Of a stretch of DNA of 64,000 nucleotides, positions 38,607-47,218 are shown in pieces. The position numbers were made by a program, and so were the translations under genes. Positions within the stretch are counted from its first letter, which is position 1. Every line of letters starts with the position of its first letter. The stretch comes from Novosphingobium sediminis (lineage in GTDB: Bacteria; Pseudomonadota; Alphaproteobacteria; Sphingomonadales; Sphingomonadaceae), in the NCBI RefSeq assembly GCF_007991615.1, contig NZ_BJYR01000007.1, positions 186,001 through 250,000 on the forward strand, read 5' to 3'. The notes beneath the pieces were generated by a model. It did not search any database. It was not told where the DNA came from and saw only the letters and a list, made by a program, of their open reading frames with translations.

Positions 38607-39292
38607 AGCTGAACCTGAAACCGGGCATGGCACAACGCCCGCGCCAGGTGGTCGACAAGCTGGCGAACGCCGTGCGCCGCAAGATCAATCTCGGGAAATT
38701 TCATCTTCGCGGCAAACCGGTCCCGCTGCGCAAGGGCCCGCCTGAAGCCTTGCTCGGCTTTGGCCGGTTCGTGGCCAATCCGCGGCGGTTTGGCGGCTTC
38801 GTCAGTGGCCCGGCGCTCGCCGCCGCGATCACGGCAGAGATCGATCCTGCCGCCGGCCCCGTGCTCGAACTTGGCCCCGGCACAGGCGTATTCACCCGCG
38901 CTCTGCTTGCGCGCGGCGTGGCGGAGCGCGATCTGGTGCTGGTGGAACTCGATCAGAAGCTGGCCGCGCGGCTGCGCATCGCTTTCCCTCAAGCCCTTGT
39001 CCTGTGCTGCAAGGCCGGAAGCGTCACGGCAGAAATGCTCGAAGGCCGCCGTCCGGCCGCCGTGGTCAGCGGATTGCCGCTGCTCAACTTCCCGGATGAG
39101 GAGGTGGAGCGCATCATCACGGCCACCTTTGCGGTCTGCACGTCGGATACGGCGCTTTACCAGTTCACCTACGGCCCCAAGTGCCCGGTCAACAAGGATA
39201 TCAGGGCGCGGCTCGGTCTGACCGCCCAGCGCACCACGCGCATCTGGCGCAACGTGCCGCCAGCTTCGGTGTACCGCATCATCCGTAACTGA
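38603..39292 (+). CDS. Phospholipid N-methyltransferase-like SAM-dependent enzyme
   Basis: A 229-residue class I methyltransferase of the type that methylates phosphatidylethanolamine (PmtA of Rhizobium/Rhodobacter). Signatures are GRFVANPRRFGGFVSGPALA, the SAM loop VLELGPGTGVFTRALLARG, LVLVELDQKLAARL and VVSGLPLLNFPDEE. The GTG start at 38603 overlaps the plsC stop (GTGA), so it is co-translated with an acyltransferase, in line with a membrane-lipid role. An rRNA adenine methyltransferase relation is less likely. Confidence 0.82.
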   Translation: MKLNLKPGMAQRPRQVVDKLANAVRRKINLGKFHLRGKPVPLRKGPPEALLGFGRFVANPRRFGGFVSGPALAAAITAEIDPAAGPVLELGPGTGVFTRALLARGVAERDLVLVELDQKLAARLRIAFPQALVLCCKAGSVTAEMLEGRRPAAVVSGLPLLNFPDEEVERIITATFAVCTSDTALYQFTYGPKCPVNKDIRARLGLTAQRTTRIWRNVPPASVYRIIRN

Positions 39293-39312
39293 CGGCACCC
39301 GCGCGCGGCGGG

Positions 39313-40725
39313 TCAGCCCTGCTGCCGCCGCCGGCCCTGTTCGCCTTGCTGCGCGATATGGCAGCGGCCGCGATCGTATTCGCCAACCGTGCGGATCACA
39401 TCCGCCCCCTGCGGTTCGACTCGCCGCCCTGTGGCAATGCCGGAGAGTACGCGCGCGACCAGCGTATCGAGCTGCGTAACCAGATAGCAGGCCACATCGG
39501 GTTCGGCATGGCTGTTGCCGACGCCGCTATCGTCGGTGAGGAAAATATAGCGCCCCTGCGTCAGCGCGGCCATCGAACGCATGACATATTGCGCGCTGTC
39601 TTCCACCCCGCTCGCAGCGACAGGCACGATCTGGACGCCTCGGCTGCGCAGCACCTGCGTCGCATCCAGCGTGGCGCCGATCGCATCCTCGTGCGGCGGG
39701 GCATCGGTCACGAGCAGCACGGCCTTTGCTGCGTCCGGGCGCCACTGCAGGCGGCCTGCTTCTGCCACAGCGCGGTCCATCGCCTCGGGCGCATCGCCGC
39801 CGCCATTGGCATCCTGCCGCGCAAGCAGCGTGCGGATCGATCCGATGTTTTCGGTCAGCGGTGTGGACTGGACCACATAGTCATCGCCCTGATCGCGGTA
39901 GAGCACCACGCCGATGCGCAGATCGAGCTGGCCAGCATTGCGCTTGAGCCGCGCGACAATCGTGTCGAGCTCGGCCTGGATATACTCCATCTCGTCGCCC
40001 ATGCTGCCGGTGGTGTCGATCACCAAGGCCAGATCCATCGCGCGCGGCGCAGCGGCAAGGCCAGGTAGCGTGACGTTGACCAGCCGGCCGGCGGACAGCG
40101 CGAAGGGCTTGCGCGCAAAGCCGGCGCTGCCGTTGACGCTTACCGTGGTCTGCTGCGGGATGCGGTCCGCGCGCGGATAGAACGAGGCCGTCCCGTCCGC
40201 TGCCGTGACAAGGCGGAGCGGCGCGCCGGGGCGGCCGACCTCGGTTGTTGCAAACGGCACTGGCCGTCCCCGCGCATCGACCACGCGGATCACGACCCGG
40301 CTGCGCGTATCGTAGAATGGCAGCGACTGACCGCTCGCTTGCAGGAAGCGTCCGGCATAGGCGGCATACTGCACAGGGTTGAGCAAATCATCCACGTCAC
40401 CGGCAGTGAGCAGGCCCGATTGCGGCTGGACGGAACTGCGCGGCATGGCAGGCGGCTCGGTCACCACTGGCGGCGGGGCGACCGGTTCGGTCAACGTCGT
40501 CTCGGTCTTGCCGCTGACGACTCCGGCGACATTCCATTCCGATTTCTTAGTGACCGCGCGGACTGCCGCAGGAGACGGCGCATCTTCCGCGGCGATATCT
40601 GGCAAGGGAACCGAATGCGAAGCACCGGACGCTTCCGGCGCCTTCTCGCTGCAAGCGGCAAGCGCCAGCAAGCTGCCCCCCAGGATGAACGTGGAAACGC
40701 TGCGAGCAACGACACGACGACGCAT
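39313..40725 (-). CDS. VWA-domain lipoprotein
   Basis: A 470-residue lipoprotein with the lipobox LLALAACS. A Pro/Thr-rich spacer is followed by a beta-sandwich-like region (VVIRVVDARGRPVPFATTEVG) and a von Willebrand factor A domain at about residues 225-420. The metal-ion site is DLALVIDTTGSMGDEM; the NGGGDAPEAMDRAV and VLLVTDAPPHED stretches are further VWA features. The tail is Arg/Gln-rich. Such proteins usually bind other proteins at the cell surface. It is on the opposite strand to its neighbours and alone in its transcript. Confidence 0.88.
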   Translation of the reverse strand: MRRRVVARSVSTFILGGSLLALAACSEKAPEASGASHSVPLPDIAAEDAPSPAAVRAVTKKSEWNVAGVVSGKTETTLTEPVAPPPVVTEPPAMPRSSVQPQSGLLTAGDVDDLLNPVQYAAYAGRFLQASGQSLPFYDTRSRVVIRVVDARGRPVPFATTEVGRPGAPLRLVTAADGTASFYPRADRIPQQTTVSVNGSAGFARKPFALSAGRLVNVTLPGLAAAPRAMDLALVIDTTGSMGDEMEYIQAELDTIVARLKRNAGQLDLRIGVVLYRDQGDDYVVQSTPLTENIGSIRTLLARQDANGGGDAPEAMDRAVAEAGRLQWRPDAAKAVLLVTDAPPHEDAIGATLDATQVLRSRGVQIVPVAASGVEDSAQYVMRSMAALTQGRYIFLTDDSGVGNSHAEPDVACYLVTQLDTLVARVLSGIATGRRVEPQGADVIRTVGEYDRGRCHIAQQGEQGRRRQQG

Positions 40726-40880
40726 GGGCAGACCTCCCTATGGGGTCCGTTAAATCTCTACTTATTTACTTTGGATTGCAAGGCGGATTTTGCACGCGCC
40801 GCCGACCATCACGTCCGAAGCGGTTGCTGCAGCAGCTCACATGACCCGAAAAGTACTTTCATCTCTATGCCTTGCAATGC

Positions 40881-42029
40881 CTACTGCCCCGCCGGTGCGG
40901 TCCCATCAGCGGGGAAGCGGAACAGGTAGTACGGCGCCTTTTCGCGCATGTGCGCCTTCGATTGCATCATCACGTCGGGGATGTCGCTGTCAGCCACGTA
41001 GATCATGTTGTTCGGGCCGAAGCTCAGTCCATCGGGCCAGCGCATCCTCGGATGGCCGGCGAGTGCAGTGAGCTTCCGGTCCGGCCCGAGCTTCCACACG
41101 ATCCCATCCTCGATGCCCGTAAGGTAGATGCTGCCTTCGTTATCGATGGTGAGGCCATCGGCCTGCGGGCGCTCGGCATAAGGCTCGACACGGGCGGCGA
41201 GTTCTGACGGCGAGAGGCTCTCGTTATTGAGGTCCGCCACCCGCACGCGCGAAAGCATCCTGCCGGACATCGGCCCGATATAGAGCCAAGTCCCCTGCCG
41301 ATCGACCGCGATGGGATCGAAGCCCGGGTGGAACCAGAACAGGCTGCTGCCGAGTGGCTGCATCAACCGCCCCTGCGCCCGCACGGCATAAGGTCCGGGC
41401 ATGATCGCGGGGTGGCGATCGAGCACGCGGCGCGCCTTGCCCGTCTCGCTATCCAGCACGATCAGGCCCGGATGCCCGCTGAACACGCCGATATCGGCAA
41501 TATAGATCATCCGCCCCGCCGCATCGATCTGCATGTCCTGTACATAGGAGCCAATGCCGGCGACCGAGCGCGGGAGCCAGATCTGCTTGATCGGCTTGTT
41601 GGTGCCCAGATCGACCGCCACCAACCGCGCGCCGAACAGGCCATGTTCGCCGTGGTCGATGCTCCAGAGACGGTTCCGGCTGTCGATGCGAATGTTGAAC
41701 ACCGCACCGTAGGAAGGCTTGCTGCGGTCTCCGCGTTGCATCTCCAGGTTCGGATAAGGAACGGGCCTGCCGTTCACCAGTTCGAGCACTTTGATCGCGG
41801 GGTGCCCCTCGGCGTGGTAGGTGAAGAACACGCGGCCCGTGGCCGAGACGGCGATGTTGCCGGGCGGTTCGGGCAGGGTTGCGATAAGTTCAGCCTTCAG
41901 GCGCGGCTTGGGATCGCCGATGCGCGGGAACGGCTGACCGGTGCCGCCATAATTCGCAAAGAACCAAGCGACGAATGCGGCGAGCAGAACGCCGACCACG
42001 ACAGCGATGCGAAGGAGGTTTCGAACCAT
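40881..42029 (-). CDS. Major royal jelly/yellow family beta-propeller protein
   Basis: A 382-residue protein with an N-terminal membrane anchor (VVVGVLLAAFVAWFFANYG) and a six-bladed propeller of the MRJP/Yellow (SMP-30-like) type. Typical blades are RLWSIDHGEHGLFGARLVAVDL, QIWLPRSVAGIGSYVQDMQID and ADGLTIDNEGSIYLTGI. It would face the periplasm. The function of bacterial members is not established; lactonase activity is a possibility of the wider fold. It is divergent from a TetR gene with 40 bases between starts, so the TetR protein probably controls it. Confidence 0.85.
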   Translation of the reverse strand: MVRNLLRIAVVVGVLLAAFVAWFFANYGGTGQPFPRIGDPKPRLKAELIATLPEPPGNIAVSATGRVFFTYHAEGHPAIKVLELVNGRPVPYPNLEMQRGDRSKPSYGAVFNIRIDSRNRLWSIDHGEHGLFGARLVAVDLGTNKPIKQIWLPRSVAGIGSYVQDMQIDAAGRMIYIADIGVFSGHPGLIVLDSETGKARRVLDRHPAIMPGPYAVRAQGRLMQPLGSSLFWFHPGFDPIAVDRQGTWLYIGPMSGRMLSRVRVADLNNESLSPSELAARVEPYAERPQADGLTIDNEGSIYLTGIEDGIVWKLGPDRKLTALAGHPRMRWPDGLSFGPNNMIYVADSDIPDVMMQSKAHMREKAPYYLFRFPADGTAPAGQ

Positions 42030-42069
42030 CGGGCGGTCATCCGGTTTGCAGGAGAACGATTCTTACGAT

Positions 42070-42663
42070 ATGAACGTTGTTATGCTTATTCGTTCAGTTA
42101 TGCAAGGAGCGCTCAGCCCGGTCCGCGCGGCGCGCCGCGAGCGGTTGCTTGATGCCGCAGAAACACTGTTTGTCTGGCAAGGCTTCCGCGCCACCTCCAT
42201 CGAGGGCATCGCCGAAGCGGCAGGCATGTCGAAAGTGACGCTCTACGGCTATTTCCGCGACAAGGAGGCGGTGTTCATCGCGGTGGCAGAACGGATCGCG
42301 GACACAATGGCAAGCGCGGTCGAGGCCGCGCTGGAGGGCGAAACCCCCTTCCCCGCACCATTGGCCGCCGCGCTGATTGCCAAGCACCGCATCGTGCTGG
42401 ACCGCGTGCAGCGCTCCGCCTTCGCCAGTGAACTGTTCGAAGCTAAGGCGGCGCATGTCACGCGCCGCTTCAAGGCTCTTGATGAGGCCATCCTGCGCGG
42501 GCTGGCACAGGCCTTGGTACGCGAGGGGACGCCCCACGCCGACGCGGAGGAATCCGCGCAGCTGTTGTTCTGCGCCGCAAACGGCATCGCCAATCGCGCC
42601 GCCGATGCCGATGTGCTCGCCGCACGGATCGAGCGGCTGGTGCACGCGGTCGTGGCCACCTAG
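42070..42663 (+). CDS. TetR family transcriptional regulator
   Basis: A TetR repressor of 197 residues from the ATG at 42070, or 187 from 42100. The HTH is RERLLDAAETLFVWQGFRATSIEGIAEAAGMSKVTLYGYFRDKEAVF. The C-terminal part resembles the TetR_C AefR-like domain (RFKALDEAILRGLAQALVREG). It is divergent from the royal-jelly-family gene. An inverted repeat lies exactly between the two possible starts, which favours 42100 or autoregulation from within the 5' coding end. miaB begins 41 bases downstream. Confidence 0.9.
   Translation: MNVVMLIRSVMQGALSPVRAARRERLLDAAETLFVWQGFRATSIEGIAEAAGMSKVTLYGYFRDKEAVFIAVAERIADTMASAVEAALEGETPFPAPLAAALIAKHRIVLDRVQRSAFASELFEAKAAHVTRRFKALDEAILRGLAQALVREGTPHADAEESAQLLFCAANGIANRAADADVLAARIERLVHAVVAT
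42071..42096. promoter_or_regulatory. Candidate TetR operator
   Basis: TGAACG and CGTTCA form a 6 bp inverted repeat with a 14 bp spacer, 42 bp from the divergent royal-jelly-family start. The size (26 bp) fits a TetR dimer site. Confidence 0.4.
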
Positions 42664-42703
42664 CCCCCTTCTATCCCGCCGCGATTTGGCGTAAGCGCCC
42701 GCG

Positions 42704-44044
42704 ATGACCGCGACCCCGCCCCGCACTTTCCAAGTCAAGAGCTTCGGCTGCCAGATGAACGTCTATGACGGCGAGCGCATGGCCGAGCTGCTCGCCGCCG
42801 AAGGCATGCGCGCGGCAGACGAAGGCGCTGCGGCCGATCTCGTCGTGCTCAACACCTGCCACATCCGCGAGAAGGCGACCGAGAAGGTCTACTCGGACAT
42901 CGGCCGCATCGTGAAGGACGGGCGCGCGCAAGGGACGGTGCCGTTGATCGCGGTCGCCGGCTGCGTGGCGCAGGCGGAGGGCGAGGAAATCATGGCGCGG
43001 GCCCCTTCGGTGCGCGTCGTCGTCGGCCCGCAGGCCTATCACCGCCTGCCCGCGATGGTCGCCGAAGCCGCTGCCGGTGGACGCGCGACAGAAACCGACA
43101 TGCCGGCGGAAGCCAAATTCGCCGCGCTCCCCAAACGCCGCAAGGTGGGGGCATCCGCCTTCCTCACCGTGCAGGAAGGTTGCGACAAGTTCTGCACCTA
43201 TTGCGTGGTGCCCTACACACGCGGAGCGGAGCTTTCGCGCCCTTATGCCGATCTCGTAAGCGAGGCCCGCGCTCTGGTTGAAGGCGGCGCGCGCGAGATC
43301 ACGCTGCTGGGGCAGAACGTGAATGCGTGGGCGGGCGAGGACGAACGCGGTCGCCGCGTCGGCTTGGCGGGGCTCGCCGAGGAACTCGCGAAGATCGAGG
43401 AACTGGCGCGCATCCGCTACACGACCAGCCACCCCACCGACATGGACGATGCGCTGATCGAAGCGCATGGCAGCAATGCCAAACTCATGCCGTTCCTCCA
43501 CCTGCCGGTGCAATCGGGCAGCGACCGTGTGCTGAAAGCCATGAACCGCAGCCACACCGCCGCGAGCTATCTGCGCATTCTGGAACGCGTGCGCGCCGCG
43601 CGGCCGGACATCGCGCTCTCGGGCGATTTCATCGTCGGCTTTCCGGGCGAGACCGAGGCCGAGTTCGAGGAAACGCTGCAGATCATCGCCGAAGCCCGCT
43701 ATGCGCAGGCCTTCAGCTTCAAGTATTCGCCCCGCCCCGGCACGCCGGCCGCCACGATGGACGGCCAGATCGCGCCGGAGGTCATGGACGAACGCCTGCA
43801 GCGCCTGATTGCGGCGCTCCAGCGTGATAGCCTTGCGTTCAACAAGGCCAGCGTCGGCAAGCGCTGCGAAGTGCTGGTCGAGCGCAAGGGCCGCCATGCC
43901 GGGCAGTGGCTCGGCAAATCGCCCTGGCTGCAATCGGTGCACTTCACCGGAGACGTGGCGATGGGTGATCTCGTCGAGGTGGACCTTGTCGAGGCCGGCC
44001 CCAACTCTCTCGGCGGCCAGTTGGTGGCGCGCGCCGCCGCCTGA
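42704..44044 (+). CDS. miaB: tRNA-2-methylthio-N6-isopentenyladenosine synthase MiaB
   Basis: MiaB adds the methylthio group to i6A37 in tRNAs reading U-initial codons. The 446-residue protein has the UPF0004 domain with cluster cysteines in FGCQMNVYD, LNTCHIREKATEK and AGCVAQAEG. The radical-SAM motif is CDKFCTYC, and LGQNVNAWAGED and VGFPGETEAEFEETL are also present. A C-terminal TRAM domain starts at about residue 380. It heads the conserved miaB-phoH-ybeY-corC series, interrupted here by a small gene on the other strand. Confidence 0.96.
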   Translation: MTATPPRTFQVKSFGCQMNVYDGERMAELLAAEGMRAADEGAAADLVVLNTCHIREKATEKVYSDIGRIVKDGRAQGTVPLIAVAGCVAQAEGEEIMARAPSVRVVVGPQAYHRLPAMVAEAAAGGRATETDMPAEAKFAALPKRRKVGASAFLTVQEGCDKFCTYCVVPYTRGAELSRPYADLVSEARALVEGGAREITLLGQNVNAWAGEDERGRRVGLAGLAEELAKIEELARIRYTTSHPTDMDDALIEAHGSNAKLMPFLHLPVQSGSDRVLKAMNRSHTAASYLRILERVRAARPDIALSGDFIVGFPGETEAEFEETLQIIAEARYAQAFSFKYSPRPGTPAATMDGQIAPEVMDERLQRLIAALQRDSLAFNKASVGKRCEVLVERKGRHAGQWLGKSPWLQSVHFTGDVAMGDLVEVDLVEAGPNSLGGQLVARAAA

Positions 44045-44065
44045 GCAGCGGCGCGGCCTCACAGA

Positions 44066-44317
44066 TCAACCGTGGTGGTGGCGATGCCAAGCCCGGGCGC
44101 GTGCGACGCGGGCACGGTGGAGCTGGCGCTGATCGCGGTGCAGTTCGCGGCGGTCATGGCGAAGCTCGCGGCGGTCTTCGCGCACTTCATGGCGCTCACG
44201 CACCACTTCGCGGTGAATGGCATGGGGCCCGGCGTGGCCGACAGCTGGGCCGATCTGCGCCTGAGCCAGAGCCGGAGTCAGCGCGAGGAACGCGGCAGCG
44301 AGCAGGAACTTGCGCAT
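44066..44317 (-). CDS. Small secreted Arg/His-rich protein
   Basis: An 83-residue protein with a clear signal peptide (MRKFLLAAAFLALTPALAQA). The mature part is highly basic and repetitive, with RHEVREDRRELRHDRRELHRDQRQLH, and ends in HRHHHG. The start has GGAGA at five bases. Similar short charged exported proteins occur in sphingomonads, but I know no function; metal binding or envelope stress are possibilities. It lies antisense-free between miaB and phoH, convergent with miaB. Confidence 0.75.
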   Translation of the reverse strand: MRKFLLAAAFLALTPALAQAQIGPAVGHAGPHAIHREVVRERHEVREDRRELRHDRRELHRDQRQLHRARVARARAWHRHHHG

Positions 44318-44550
44318 GGGATTCTCCTTCAAACGGGATCGCTTGCCTGCGACCACGGGTAAACAATGCCTTGTGCAGCCTGAACCGGCAGAGAACAGCG
44401 CCGTAAGGCAGGTGTTATCTTGGTCGCAATTTGTCGCAAGGATCGCCCCGACCGCCACAAGGCGGTGCAAATCATGCAATTTCCACCCCGCCTGTCTTGC
44501 GCCTGTCGCATGGGTGCCTAATCTGGGGGCAGCTATCCTGAAAGGAGCGC

Positions 44551-45624
44551 ATGGCCCGCAAGTTTTCCCGCTCGCATGAAGAAGGTCCCCGCAGCGAATG
44601 GCAGGGCACCTTCCGCAACGATCCGCATAAAGGCGATGCCGCCCGCAGCGACCAGCGGCGACGCGCCCGGATAGAGATCGCCTTCGAAGAGCAGACCGTG
44701 CTCGGCGCACTGTTTGGCCAGTTCGACCAGAATCTGGTGCAGATCGAAAACCGCATGGGCGTGTATATTTCGGCGCGCGGCAACAAGGCGGTGATCGAGG
44801 GACCGGACGATGCAGTGGCCCGCGCGCGCGATGTGCTGAAAGGCATGCACCAGCGCCTGCTGGCCGGGCACGAAGTCGATGCCGGCGCGGTCGAATCGCT
44901 CATCATGATGTCGAACGAGCCGACGCTGGAGGGCATCCTCTCCGGCGCTCCGGACGGCGCGCCGCCGATCATGATCCGCACGCGCAAGAAAACCATTGTC
45001 CCGCGCTCGGCCAAGCAGATCGAATACATGCGGGCATTGGTGCGTGATGACGTGATCTTCGCGCTCGGCCCGGCCGGCACGGGCAAAACCTACCTCGCCG
45101 TGGCGCAAGCCGTCGCGCAGCTCATCAGCGGCAGCGTACAGCGTCTGATCCTCTCGCGCCCGGCAGTGGAAGCGGGCGAGCGGCTCGGCTTCCTTCCCGG
45201 CGACATGAAGGAGAAGGTCGATCCCTATCTCCGCCCGCTCTACGATGCGCTGTATGATTGCATGCCGCCCGAGCAGGTCGAACGGAGGCTGGCCTCGGGC
45301 GAGATCGAGATCGCCCCGATTGCCTTCATGCGCGGGCGCACGCTGGCGGATGCGTTCGTCATCCTCGACGAGGCGCAGAACACCACGCCGATGCAGATGA
45401 AGATGTTCCTCACCCGTTTCGGCCAGAACAGCCGCATGGTGATCTGCGGCGATCCCAAGCAGACCGACCTGCCCGGCGGAACGGCTGCGAGCGGACTGAA
45501 CGACGCGGTAAACCGGCTCTCGGGTGTCGAGGGCATCGGCATGGTGAAGTTTGGCGTGGCAGACGTGGTGCGCCACCCGATCGTCGGCCGGATCGTCGAG
45601 GCTTACGAGGGCAAGGACGGGTGA
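44551..45624 (+). CDS. PhoH-like ATPase (YbeZ)
   Basis: A 357-residue PhoH/YbeZ P-loop NTPase working with YbeY in ribosome and RNA quality control. Its N-terminal region has QNLVQIENRMGVYISARGNKA, then the Walker A motif FALGPAGTGKTYLAVAQA, SRPAVEAGERLGFLPGD, the Walker B motif FVILDEAQNTTPMQMKMFLTR and ICGDPKQTDLP. The ATG at 44551 follows AAAGGAG. The downstream interval to ybeY contains a palindromic repeat. Confidence 0.94.
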   Translation: MARKFSRSHEEGPRSEWQGTFRNDPHKGDAARSDQRRRARIEIAFEEQTVLGALFGQFDQNLVQIENRMGVYISARGNKAVIEGPDDAVARARDVLKGMHQRLLAGHEVDAGAVESLIMMSNEPTLEGILSGAPDGAPPIMIRTRKKTIVPRSAKQIEYMRALVRDDVIFALGPAGTGKTYLAVAQAVAQLISGSVQRLILSRPAVEAGERLGFLPGDMKEKVDPYLRPLYDALYDCMPPEQVERRLASGEIEIAPIAFMRGRTLADAFVILDEAQNTTPMQMKMFLTRFGQNSRMVICGDPKQTDLPGGTAASGLNDAVNRLSGVEGIGMVKFGVADVVRHPIVGRIVEAYEGKDG

Positions 45625-45652
45625 GCACAAAGCCTGCCCACGCGCCAATATC

Positions 45653-45729
45653 CTTCGACAAGCTCAGGATGAGCGGAGTCTAGTTTGTACAAATTGCAAA
45701 AAGAACCGCTCGTGCTGAGCTTGTCGAAG
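45653..45729. repeat. Dispersed inverted repeat (TTCGACAAGCTCAGG type)
   Basis: Arms 45653-45676 and 45706-45729 are 24 bp complements with two mismatched positions and a 29-base loop. The half-unit TCATCCTGAGCTTGTCGAAG also sits inside the repeat at 18454-18505. It fills most of the gap between phoH and ybeY. Confidence 0.85.
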
Positions 45730-45752
45730 CACCTCACGCAGTGCCCGCCACG

Positions 45753-46253
45753 ATGAGCGCGCCCACCCTCGAGCTCGATATCGATCCTGTCTGGCCTTCC
45801 TCCACAGACTGGGAAGATCTCGCCGCGCGCGCGGCGGAGGCAGCCGGTGCCGTTGCGCCCGAACTCGCGCACGAACACCTGCTCGTCAGCCTTGTCATGG
45901 CCGATGACGAGGAAGTCCACGCGCTCAACAAGCAGTGGCGCGCCAAGGACAAGCCGACCAATGTGCTGTCCTTCCCGATGCTGTCCCGCGAGGAAGTGCT
46001 GGCCGCCGCCGCCGCGCCTGATGCGCCGGGTATGCTGGGCGATCTGATCCTCGCTCACGGTGTCTGCACGCGCGAGGCGGCGGAAAAGGGCATCGCGGTA
46101 GAGGCCCATGCTTCCCATCTCATCGTCCATGGACTGCTCCATCTCGCCGGCTACGATCACGAGACCGGCGAGGATGACGCTGCGGAAATGGAGGCTCTGG
46201 AGACAAAGGCGCTTGCGCTGATAGGCCTCGCAGACCCATATGCGGCGCATTAG
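45753..46253 (+). CDS. ybeY: rRNA maturation endoribonuclease YbeY
   Basis: YbeY is a zinc-dependent RNase for 16S rRNA 3' processing and ribosome quality control. The 166-residue protein carries the metal motif in HLIVHGLLHLAGYDHE and the NKQWRAKDKPTNVLSFP segment. The ATG at 45753 is preferred; a GTG at 45741 is in frame. It lies between phoH and corC in the conserved order. Confidence 0.95.
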   Translation: MSAPTLELDIDPVWPSSTDWEDLAARAAEAAGAVAPELAHEHLLVSLVMADDEEVHALNKQWRAKDKPTNVLSFPMLSREEVLAAAAAPDAPGMLGDLILAHGVCTREAAEKGIAVEAHASHLIVHGLLHLAGYDHETGEDDAAEMEALETKALALIGLADPYAAH

Positions 46254-46273
46254 CAGCGCAGGAGTTGGGACAA

Positions 46274-47212
46274 GTGCCTGAAGTGGGCGGGTCTGGCGGC
46301 GAGAGCCGATCGGGCGACGGGGACAGTAGCGGCGCGCTGTGGCGCGCGCTCAAGGGGTTCTTTCGGGGGCCGGATAACGACCAGTCGCTGCGTGCGCAGA
46401 TCGAGGAAGCGATCGAAGAGCACGAAGGCGACGCAGGCGGCAGCAACGGCGCAGACGGCGATCTCCTGCCGCTTGAGCGCCAGATGCTCAAGAACCTGCT
46501 CCATTTCAGCGAGAACGACGCTGACGACGTGGCCATTCCGCGCGGCGAGATTGTGGCGATCCCGGCTGCCGCGACCTTCGAGGAAGTGGTGAGCGCCTTT
46601 GCCGAGCATGGCCACAGCCGCCTGCCGGTCTATGGCGACTCGCTCGATGAAGTCGTCGGCATGCTTCACGTGAAGGACCTGTTTCCGATCGTCGCGGGCA
46701 TGGCGCTGTCCGGCAAGGGGCCGCCGAAGGACTGGACCGGCCTGATGCGCCAGCCGCTGTTCGTGCCGCAGGCGCGCGGCGCATTGGATGTGCTGGTCGA
46801 CATGCGCTCCAGCCGTACGCATCTGGCTATCGTGATCGATGAATATTCGGGCACCGACGGCATCATCACCATCGAGGACCTCGTCGAGGAGATCGTCGGC
46901 GAGATCGAGGACGAGCACGACGACGCGCCGCAGGACCTGATGCGCCAGATCGACGAACTGACCTGGGAAGCGGACGCCCGCGTCGAGCTTGACGATGTGG
47001 GTGAACGCATCGATCCCCGGCTTGCGCTGGTGGACGAGGACGTGGATACTCTGGGCGGGCTCGCGGTCGTGCTGGCGGGGGAAGTCCCGCCAGTAGGCCG
47101 CGTGCTGGAACATGACAGCGGGTGGCGGATCGAGGTGACGGCAGGGGATGAGCGCAGGCTCACCCGGCTGCGGCTCCACGCACCCGTGCCCGAGAGTGCC
47201 GAGGAAGACTGA
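46274..47212 (+). CDS. CorC/HlyC-type CBS-domain protein (YbeX)
   Basis: A 312-residue cytoplasmic protein with two CBS domains (about residues 85-205) and a C-terminal CorC/HlyC transporter-associated domain. Features are ENDADDVAIPRGEIVAIPAAATF, GHSRLPVYGDSLDEVVGMLHVKDL and AIVIDEYSGTDGIITIEDLVEEIVGEIEDEHD. It lacks the DUF21 membrane domain, as in YbeX/CorC. The GTG at 46274 has AGGAG at nine bases; a TTG at 46265 is adjacent to it. Role in Mg/Co efflux or ribosome maintenance, as proposed for YbeX. Confidence 0.92.
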   Translation: MPEVGGSGGESRSGDGDSSGALWRALKGFFRGPDNDQSLRAQIEEAIEEHEGDAGGSNGADGDLLPLERQMLKNLLHFSENDADDVAIPRGEIVAIPAAATFEEVVSAFAEHGHSRLPVYGDSLDEVVGMLHVKDLFPIVAGMALSGKGPPKDWTGLMRQPLFVPQARGALDVLVDMRSSRTHLAIVIDEYSGTDGIITIEDLVEEIVGEIEDEHDDAPQDLMRQIDELTWEADARVELDDVGERIDPRLALVDEDVDTLGGLAVVLAGEVPPVGRVLEHDSGWRIEVTAGDERRLTRLRLHAPVPESAEED

Positions 47213-47218
47213 GTTTCA

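Noticed and set aside
44318..44550. A possible heat-shock promoter before phoH
   Set aside because: The region has CTTGCGCC and CCTAATCT elements at roughly suitable spacing, but the match to a sigma-32 promoter is too weak.
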